NCBI GenBank assembly: GCA_002690445.1
Contig: NZER01000465.1
Coordinates: forward strand, 1-9,754
Source: Candidatus Pacearchaeota archaeon
Lineage (GTDB): Archaea > Nanoarchaeota > Nanoarchaeia > Pacearchaeales > GW2011-AR1
Direction of reading: 5' to 3'
DNA length: 9,754 bases
The notes below the pieces were generated by a model, which made no database searches, had not been told where the DNA came from, and worked only from the letters and a program-made list of their open reading frames with translations. Both the position numbers and the translations under genes were made by a program. Numbering within the stretch: the stretch's first letter is position 1; every line of letters begins with the position of its first letter. This document shows, one piece after another, positions 5,288-9,754 of the stretch.

Positions 5288-7561
5288 ATGGCTAAAATGA
5301 TATTGCCCGATAATTCTCCTAAGAACAAGAGAAGGATGGTGGCTGCGACCGGAGCACAAGAGGTTCCAAATAATTTAAATCAACCATTTGCAAAAAGTGG
5401 TTTTACTACATCCACAGTAGCAAATATTCCCATAACCAAAGCTGCCCAGTTTGCAGGTTCAGGTGCAAATGCTGTGATGACACAGCCTATGTTCTTTTCA
5501 CCTTTACACACTCCCCAAAACTGGCAAATTGCATCAAAAAGAAGAGAAGTTTATCAGTGGTCAAGATTTTACTATTTCAATGAACCTAAAGTTGCTGCTG
5601 GCGTAGATTTCTATGCCAACTTCTCTATGAACGGGTTCACCCTTCAATGTAAAAATAAAAAAGTACTTAAATACTATGAGAGACTATGTAAGAAACTAGA
5701 TTTAGCAGAGAAATTAAATAGTGTTAGTCACGAGTACTTTTTATTAGGCGATGTGTTTCCCTTTCTAGAGATTGAGTGTAATAAATGTGGGGGAAGAGGG
5801 GTGACACAAGATAGGCAACCCTGTAATCACCCAGACGGTTCTTTTAAAAGTATAAAAATAATGAACCCTGATTTTGTAAAGGTCGAGTCTAATCCCCTTG
5901 CTACAGCCCCAGAATTTTATCTTATTCCAGATGATGAATTAAGAACCATTGTTCAGAGAAAAGAACCCAAAAACGTTTATGATCAACTTCCTGTTGATTT
6001 AATCGAGTTAATCAATACAGGCAGACCTATTCCTCTGTCTAGTAGAAGCGTAAGTCATATTAAACATAATGCCAGTGATTATGTAAGTTATGGTACTTCT
6101 ATGTTACAGAGGTTATTCACTTATCTTGCTTATAAAACCAAGATTATGACTGCTAACTGGATTGTAGCAGAGAGGTTAATTCTTCCGGTTCGTGTTGTGA
6201 AAGTTGGAGAGAAAGATCGTCCTGCTACTGAAGAAGATATTCAAGATATAGTTACCCAGTTAAGTGCTGTAGCTAATGATCCCAACTTAACTATAGTGAC
6301 GCATCACGCGTTTGACTATGAGTGGATCGGGGCAACGGGCAAGATCCACAATATCACTCAAGAGATGGAATACATTGGTAAAGAAATTCTAGATGGCATG
6401 ATGTTGAACCAAGCTATTCTTAATGGAGAAATGTCTAGTTATTCTAGTGCTCAAGTTGGTGTAGAAACCCTTATAAGAAGACTAGATAACTGGAGAGAGA
6501 AACTAAAAACTTGGGTAGAGGATCATATTTTTCTACCCATTGCCATGATGAGAGGTTTTGTAGACCAAGAAGAAAGCGATTTAATAGGAGAAACTGCTTA
6601 TGAGGTTCCAGAACTTATCTGGAATGATTTACAATTAAGGGACAAGACAAATAGAATACAAACCTTAATGCAGATGCAAGAGAAGGGACTTGTTTCTACT
6701 CAAACTTTGTTAGAAGAAGTTGATTTAGATTATGATACTGAGGTTCAGAAGATGAGAGAAGAACAAGTGTTAGCCAGTGCTACAGGTATGATGGGCATTG
6801 GCGGCGCAGCCAACCAAGGAACTATGGGAATGGGTGCTATGGGTGGCGGCGGTATGGGTGGAGACATGGGAGGTATGCCTCCTGGTGCTCCAGGCGCAGA
6901 AATGGGCGGCATGCCAGGCGCAGAGATGGGCGGCGGTATGGGCGCGCCCGGCGGAGAGATGGGTGGAGGTATGGGTGGTGGCATGGGCGCAGCCGCAGCA
7001 AATCTTCCTAAAATAACTAAGAGAGGAAAGGGTGGAGAAGAAGAGCAACAACAAGGGACTCCACCTCAAATGATTAAGTTAACTAAGTTAGAACAACAAA
7101 TGTATAAGGCCCTACAGGACTTAAACATACCTTATCCTTTATTCGGGCAGTTTTCTGTTAATGTGCCAGGCGAACAAAGACCCTTCGTTTTAGATTTTGC
7201 TTATCCACAAGTGGGAGTAGGTGTGGAAACAGATGGTGATATTTGGCATCAAAGAGAAGACTTAGCACAGAGAGATGCGCAGAGAGACCAGAAATTAGCA
7301 AATATAGGTTGGAGAATACTGAGATTTAAACAAGATGCTGTAGAGAGTCACATAGACGCAGTACAAGATGTTATTAAGACTAATATCATAGAGGCTCATA
7401 AAGATTTACACAAGAAAAAAGCGGAAGGTGGAGAAGAAATGATGAAATATGCTTCTGTAGATGAATATATTAGAGCCACAAATCCAGATAAGATAGGAAT
7501 TTCTATTAAAAGCTTGAATGGTTATGGAGAACTATGGTGTATAGGGGAGAAAATTGAGTGA
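5288..7561 (+). CDS. Portal protein fused to a C-terminal PD-(D/E)XK (DUF559/Vsr-like) nuclease domain
   Basis: 757 aa. Residues about 75-495 have the character of large-phage portal proteins. They include a WSRFYYFNEPKVAAGVDFYA segment early on, a basic/aromatic central part, and a distal helix (MMLNQAILNG, then LIRRLDNWREKLKTWVEDHI) matching the usual portal stem/crown order. Portals form the dodecameric DNA-entry ring at the capsid vertex. Within this region CNKCGGRG...CNH (C164, C167, C179, H181) is a probable zinc knuckle. Residues 500-572 are a Gly/Met/Ala linker. Residues 597-706 then match DUF559/Vsr-type endonucleases: D636 in FVLDFAYP, E647 and D649 in VETDGDIWH, H654, the R-D-x2-R-D pair (662-667) and GWRILRF. 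All putative catalytic residues are intact. The 47-residue tail contains MKYASVDEYI. An SD-like AGAGAGGA lies about ten bases upstream. The next gene overlaps by four bases. The portal call is fold-level recognition; the nuclease call rests on clear motifs. Confidence 0.88.
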   Translation: MAKMILPDNSPKNKRRMVAATGAQEVPNNLNQPFAKSGFTTSTVANIPITKAAQFAGSGANAVMTQPMFFSPLHTPQNWQIASKRREVYQWSRFYYFNEPKVAAGVDFYANFSMNGFTLQCKNKKVLKYYERLCKKLDLAEKLNSVSHEYFLLGDVFPFLEIECNKCGGRGVTQDRQPCNHPDGSFKSIKIMNPDFVKVESNPLATAPEFYLIPDDELRTIVQRKEPKNVYDQLPVDLIELINTGRPIPLSSRSVSHIKHNASDYVSYGTSMLQRLFTYLAYKTKIMTANWIVAERLILPVRVVKVGEKDRPATEEDIQDIVTQLSAVANDPNLTIVTHHAFDYEWIGATGKIHNITQEMEYIGKEILDGMMLNQAILNGEMSSYSSAQVGVETLIRRLDNWREKLKTWVEDHIFLPIAMMRGFVDQEESDLIGETAYEVPELIWNDLQLRDKTNRIQTLMQMQEKGLVSTQTLLEEVDLDYDTEVQKMREEQVLASATGMMGIGGAANQGTMGMGAMGGGGMGGDMGGMPPGAPGAEMGGMPGAEMGGGMGAPGGEMGGGMGGGMGAAAANLPKITKRGKGGEEEQQQGTPPQMIKLTKLEQQMYKALQDLNIPYPLFGQFSVNVPGEQRPFVLDFAYPQVGVGVETDGDIWHQREDLAQRDAQRDQKLANIGWRILRFKQDAVESHIDAVQDVIKTNIIEAHKDLHKKKAEGGEEMMKYASVDEYIRATNPDKIGISIKSLNGYGELWCIGEKIE
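6788..6997 (+). repeat. Gly/Met-rich linker coding region with 24-bp tandem repeat
   Basis: This in-frame stretch of GGN and ATG codons encodes GMGGDMGGMPPGAPGAEM-like sequence, residues 501-570 of the portal fusion. It is visibly more GC-rich than its surroundings. A 24-bp unit starting ccaggcgcaga is duplicated at 6890-6913 and 6914-6937. It separates the portal body from the nuclease and probably acts as a flexible tether. Confidence 0.85.
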
Positions 7562-8244
7562 AATTAGTTTACTCTAAAAAAACAGAGCCGAAATATGAAA
7601 CACTAAAGAAGAATAAAAAGACGCTGACAGAGGAAGAGAGAAAACAAGTTGTGGATGCTGGTGCAGTTTGGCATCATGGTCCAAATGGAGAGGAAACCCC
7701 TGCAGTTTGGAAAGCAGAGGTAGATGGCAACTCCTGGTATGTGTGCAATACACACAGAGCTTATGATTGTAAGCCAACTCTTAAAGGGGCAATTAAAGCA
7801 TATGATTTTATAGAGACTACTGCTTCTTCTGAGAAAGTAATTAAATTAGCGGGCAGAAAAAGAATCAGAGATAGAGGTATTAATTGGAAAGAAGCATATC
7901 ACGAAAAATCACAAGGACTAAAAAAGAGATACGATAAAGATATAGGAGGCAACTCCTATATGCGTTATGAAGGTCATGATTTCACCACTGATTCAGATTA
8001 CTTTATTATTATTGGTCCTGCTTTAAATAAAGAAATGAAGAAGAGGTTTTTTTCAGGTATTAAAAAACTACCTGATGACCCTAAAGCCAAAGTATATGCT
8101 CCTAGTGGGGAATATTTTCATAATATAATTTCTGCGTTTAGCCATGCCTCTGAAAAGTGGGCATTGCCTTTTCCTAAAGGTACTCCTGAGTATACACTTG
8201 CTGATTTAGCTAACATCGAAATTGCGCGTCATATTAAAGGATAG
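7558..8244 (+). CDS. Two-part phage protein: WHHGPNG-type N-terminal domain plus unknown C-terminal domain
   Basis: 228 aa with a GTG start overlapping the portal stop by four bases (GTGA); GGGGAG at 7544-7549 lies eight bases upstream. Residues 22-90 form a compact aromatic domain (LTEEERKQVVDAGAVWHHGP, then WYVCNTHRAYDCKPTLKGAI, ending ETTAS). From memory it resembles small stand-alone phage proteins of unknown function; I could not check this. A basic linker (93-107, KLAGRKRIRDRG) leads to INWKEAY (108-114), a variant of the motif repeated in the gene at 3521. The C-terminal part (120-228) contains YFIIIGPALNKEMKKRFF and ends in a probable helix LADLANIEIARH. The two halves look like a fusion joined at TTAS...NWKEA. 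No catalytic motif is obvious. Overlap with the portal gene suggests coordinated expression, not function. Confidence 0.83.
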   Translation: MKLVYSKKTEPKYETLKKNKKTLTEEERKQVVDAGAVWHHGPNGEETPAVWKAEVDGNSWYVCNTHRAYDCKPTLKGAIKAYDFIETTASSEKVIKLAGRKRIRDRGINWKEAYHEKSQGLKKRYDKDIGGNSYMRYEGHDFTTDSDYFIIIGPALNKEMKKRFFSGIKKLPDDPKAKVYAPSGEYFHNIISAFSHASEKWALPFPKGTPEYTLADLANIEIARHIKG

Positions 8245-8248
8245 AAAA

Positions 8249-8548
8249 ATGGAATATAAAGTATTGGCAGAAGTGAAAACGGCACAAGTGGCTGTGCAGC
8301 AAATGGGTACAGAGAAACTAGACCCTAATCACATAAAGCAGTTTGTGATGCAATTAAAGATGTCTGTGAATAATTTGTCTTCCCAATTAAGTAGCTATGA
8401 AAATATTAATGAAGCGTTATTAGAGCTAGAAAGAATCCAAACACTGACGCAACAAATAGTTGGCTCTATTTATTCTGGCAAAAGAAAACCAGTAGTGAAT
8501 CAACAAGAACAGCTTCAGCAAGTAAAGAATCCTTTAGGTGTAGAGTAA
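8249..8548 (+). CDS. Small helical protein, possible coiled coil
   Basis: 99 aa, not recognised. The frame is open further upstream, but ATG 8249 is preferred: AAAGGA (8236-8241) sits seven bases before it, and an earlier ATG at 8222 would overlap the previous gene by 23 bases. The N-terminus MEYKVLAEVKTAQ carries the KTAQ form of the recurrent K-x-A motif. Residues 23-75 are strongly helical with Leu/Ile/Met heptad-like spacing (IKQFVMQLKMSVNNLSSQLS, then EALLELERIQTLTQQIVGSI). The last 20 residues are Gln-rich and probably disordered. It could be a small oligomeric structural or chaperone protein. It ends two bases before the FeoA-type gene. Confidence 0.82.
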   Translation: MEYKVLAEVKTAQVAVQQMGTEKLDPNHIKQFVMQLKMSVNNLSSQLSSYENINEALLELERIQTLTQQIVGSIYSGKRKPVVNQQEQLQQVKNPLGVE

Positions 8549-8550
8549 AT

Positions 8551-8751
8551 ATGTATTTAAGTGACCTGGATAAAGGACAAAAAGGAGTTATAAGAAAAGT
8601 TTGCGACATATATATGAAAGAATTGGGTTTCATACCTGGCGCAAAAATAAAAGTTATTTCAAAGAGTCCTTTTAACGGGCCTATAGCAGTATTTATAAAG
8701 GGAACACGTTTTGCTCTTAGACTAGAAGAGGCAGCGTGTGTAATTATATAA
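8551..8751 (+). CDS. FeoA-domain (SH3-like) small protein
   Basis: 66 aa, the full length of a single FeoA domain. Family hallmarks appear in order: LSDL near the N-terminus (3-6), GQKGVI (9-14), the signature LGFIPG (25-30), a strand with KVISKSPFNGPIAV (34-47), then KGTRFALRLEEA (50-61) and the terminal hydrophobic CVII. In bacteria FeoA is a cytosolic partner of the FeoB ferrous iron transporter, and the same fold forms the C-terminal SH3-like domain of DtxR-family regulators. No feoB or iron gene is nearby here; the gene lies two bases after a helical phage protein in a virion gene cluster. A protein-protein adaptor function seems likelier than iron transport, but host-directed modulation of Fe(II) uptake is an alternative. 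Confidence 0.85.
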   Translation: MYLSDLDKGQKGVIRKVCDIYMKELGFIPGAKIKVISKSPFNGPIAVFIKGTRFALRLEEAACVII

Positions 8752-8773
8752 AAATAGAGGATTTTTTATAATT
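8742..8773 (+). terminator. AT-rich hairpin at the end of the FeoA-type gene
   Basis: AATTATATAAAAAT (8742-8755) and ATTTTTTATAATT (8761-8773) are complementary over 13 pairs, with one bulged base and a five-base AGAGG loop. The stem starts inside the last codons and includes the stop. It is all A-T, so its stability is low, and the only U-tract is within the 3' arm. It could be a weak terminator, an RNA-processing site or a symmetric protein-binding site. Confidence 0.3.
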
Positions 8774-8820
8774 TAGGGCAAGACTAAATTAACTATCTGC
8801 ACAAAGTTAGGAAATAAATT
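8752..8820 (+). promoter_or_regulatory. Intergenic region with shared TTAGGGCAA word and RBS
   Basis: This 69-bp gap contains TATAAT at 8767-8772, overlapping the 3' arm of the hairpin. TTAGGGCAA (8773-8781) follows, the same word as at 1181-1189. AGGA at 8809-8812, eight bases before ATG 8821, is the ribosome binding site of the next gene. In both gaps the shared word lies within 15 bases of a TATAAT box, though in opposite order. A promoter or terminator role is possible but unproven. Confidence 0.35.
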
Positions 8821-8985
8821 ATGCTTAAATGTGGACAAAAAGATAATCAAAATTACACATTTGGTGTTAGAAAAGATCAAATGGAAGTAACTAAAGTAGC
8901 CGCACCTAAACGCTGTTGCTCCGCATGTGGTGTTTGTGTAACGGATGACGCAATGTATTGTCCTCAATGCGGAGAAGAATTATAA
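8821..8985 (+). CDS. 54-aa zinc-ribbon protein
   Basis: ATG 8821 follows AGGA at eight bases; the frame runs 54 codons to TAA 8983. The C-terminal half is a classic double-CxxC zinc ribbon: C33-SA-C36-G, then C47-PQ-C50-GEEL ending the protein, plus extra cysteines C4, C32 and C39. The N-terminal 30 residues are polar and carry VTKVAAPKR. Stand-alone ribbons of this length in phages commonly have unknown roles (nucleic-acid binding, or binding to host proteins). The gene directly abuts the next one (TAA then GTG). A second start, Met21 at 8881, would keep the ribbon but has no better ribosome binding site. Confidence 0.85.
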   Translation: MLKCGQKDNQNYTFGVRKDQMEVTKVAAPKRCCSACGVCVTDDAMYCPQCGEEL

Positions 8986-9639
8986 GTGAGGGTTATAGAA
9001 ACAGAGCTATATAAGAAAGCTACGCAGTTTGAAGGAGACATTTTAGATTATATGAATGAGCCGCAGTTTTCGCAGGAAGCTTTAGAAACAGATATAAGAA
9101 AACAGGATTATAATTTGTATCCTCCTAAAGCTCCTAAAAAAAAGAATGTTAGGCAATTAGGAATAGAAAATAGATTTGATATTAGAAACAGAATACAGGA
9201 GTTAGGTCCAAATTCAGTTAGACAAGATACTCCAGAGCAGAAAAGAGAAAGGTTCTTAAAAAGAAGAGAAAAAGACAGATTACAGGATCAAGATTATATA
9301 GACGTTTCTAAACAAGTTCAGGAAGAAATAGAAAGGGAGATGCTGCAATGGATGGAAAGAACAGGCAATAAACCGTCTAACTCGCTGTTAGAAATGGTTT
9401 ATAAGCAAAAGATGAAAAAATATATAAAAGATAAAGGTGCTGTTCCTACTTTTGATAGACCTGTACGAAGAACAGCTTCCAAAAAAGAAGCTTTTTATGA
9501 TCCAACTATGGAAGATGAAAAAGAAGATGATTCTCATTTATATTATGAGTTTATGCATTATTTAGATAGACAAATACATGATTTTGCAGAACTAAAAAAC
9601 GTAGATCCAGAAACTCTTAAGGAGCTTATTGATTTATGA
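8986..9639 (+). CDS. Charged, helix-rich phage protein
   Basis: 217 aa, not recognised. A GTG start immediately follows the preceding stop, with GGAGAA (8971-8976) about nine bases upstream. The N-terminus MRVIETELYKKATQFEGD holds the KKAT form of the K-x-A motif. Residues 45-55 are Pro/Lys-rich (YPPKAPKKK). Residues 82-155 are strongly charged and likely one or more long helices (EQKRERFLKRREKDRLQDQD, then VQEEIEREMLQWMERTG). RRTASKKEA (161-169) is another K-x-A/TAS site, followed by an acidic patch (EDEKEDD) and a final helical segment rich in His, Tyr and Leu. No enzyme signature or Cys cluster is visible. The stop overlaps the next start by ATGA. The long charged helices fit a scaffold or structural protein, without further support. 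Confidence 0.83.
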   Translation: MRVIETELYKKATQFEGDILDYMNEPQFSQEALETDIRKQDYNLYPPKAPKKKNVRQLGIENRFDIRNRIQELGPNSVRQDTPEQKRERFLKRREKDRLQDQDYIDVSKQVQEEIEREMLQWMERTGNKPSNSLLEMVYKQKMKKYIKDKGAVPTFDRPVRRTASKKEAFYDPTMEDEKEDDSHLYYEFMHYLDRQIHDFAELKNVDPETLKELIDL

Positions 9640-9754
9640 AAATTATAAAAACTGCTAATTATATAAGGTTAATATATGCAGGTGCTCCACGATATCAAGG
9701 GCAACAACAGGGCGATGAGTATAATCAACACTCTACCCAAGAAAGATATACTGA
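9636..9754 (+). CDS. Start of a further phage gene, truncated by the window end
   Basis: ATG 9636 overlaps the preceding TGA (ATGA), and AAGGAG lies at 9619-9624. The first 39 codons read MKIIKTANYIRLIYAGAPRY, then a Gln-rich polar stretch. The N-terminal KTA again matches the recurrent K-x-A motif at gene starts. The rest lies outside the window, so no function can be given. Confidence 0.7.
   Translation, partial: MKIIKTANYIRLIYAGAPRYQGQQQGDEYNQHSTQERYT

Noticed and set aside
6745..7069. Pro-rich and His/Thr-rich minus-strand frames opposite the Gly/Met linker
   Set aside because: They arise from the complement of GGN/ATG repeats; low complexity and no start signals.
8222..8248. Earlier ATG start for the 99-aa protein
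   Set aside because: It lacks a ribosome binding site and overlaps the preceding gene by 23 bases; ATG 8249 has AAAGGA at ideal spacing.
1..9754. tRNA genes, CRISPR arrays, insertion sequences or attachment sites
   Set aside because: I looked for cloverleaf arms, regularly spaced repeats with unique spacers, transposase motifs and terminal inverted repeats, and saw none.

Overview
The window reads as a stretch of structural genes from a tailed double-stranded DNA phage, probably a large-genome one. All genes lie on the + strand and are tightly packed, with stop/start overlaps such as TAATG at 2849-2853, GTGA at 7558-7561 and ATGA at 9636-9639. The DNA is AT-rich, with AGA as the usual arginine codon. 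TAA, TAG and TGA all serve as stops, so there is no sign of stop-codon reassignment. The one confidently typed virion protein is a portal protein (5288-7561). No terminase, prohead protease or major capsid gene is visible; they may lie outside the window. The host cannot be named from the sequence.

Layout. 1-1178: the 3' part of a low-complexity, helix-containing protein. 1179-1279: the longest non-coding gap, with a -10-like box, a tiny leader ORF and a strong Shine-Dalgarno (SD) site. 1280-3516: three hydrophilic, probably disordered proteins (an acidic repeat protein with a Cys cluster, a 236-aa protein and a 221-aa protein). 3521-5265: a 416-aa protein ending in a run of ten A, followed in the -1 frame by 168 open codons encoding a four-Cys zinc ribbon that has no usable start codon of its own; a frameshift fusion is likely. 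5288-7561: portal protein carrying a C-terminal PD-(D/E)XK (DUF559/Vsr-like) nuclease domain behind a Gly/Met-rich linker. 7558-8751: a two-part 228-aa protein, a 99-aa helical protein and a 66-aa FeoA-type SH3-like protein. 8752-8820: second non-coding gap, with an AT-rich hairpin and a 9-bp word shared with the first gap. 8821-9754: a 54-aa zinc-ribbon protein, a charged 217-aa protein and the start of another gene.

Two themes link the genes. First, a short motif, [FI]-N-[LW]-K-x-A-[QSY] or its core K-[TEK]-A-[SQT], recurs in most of the proteins, close to N-termini or at apparent domain boundaries; it occurs four times in the 416-aa protein. It could be a processing, docking or capsid-sorting signal used during virion assembly. 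Second, putative zinc-binding Cys clusters occur in four proteins, including an insertion inside the portal. The strongest leads are the portal-nuclease fusion, the A10 frameshift and the recurrent motif.
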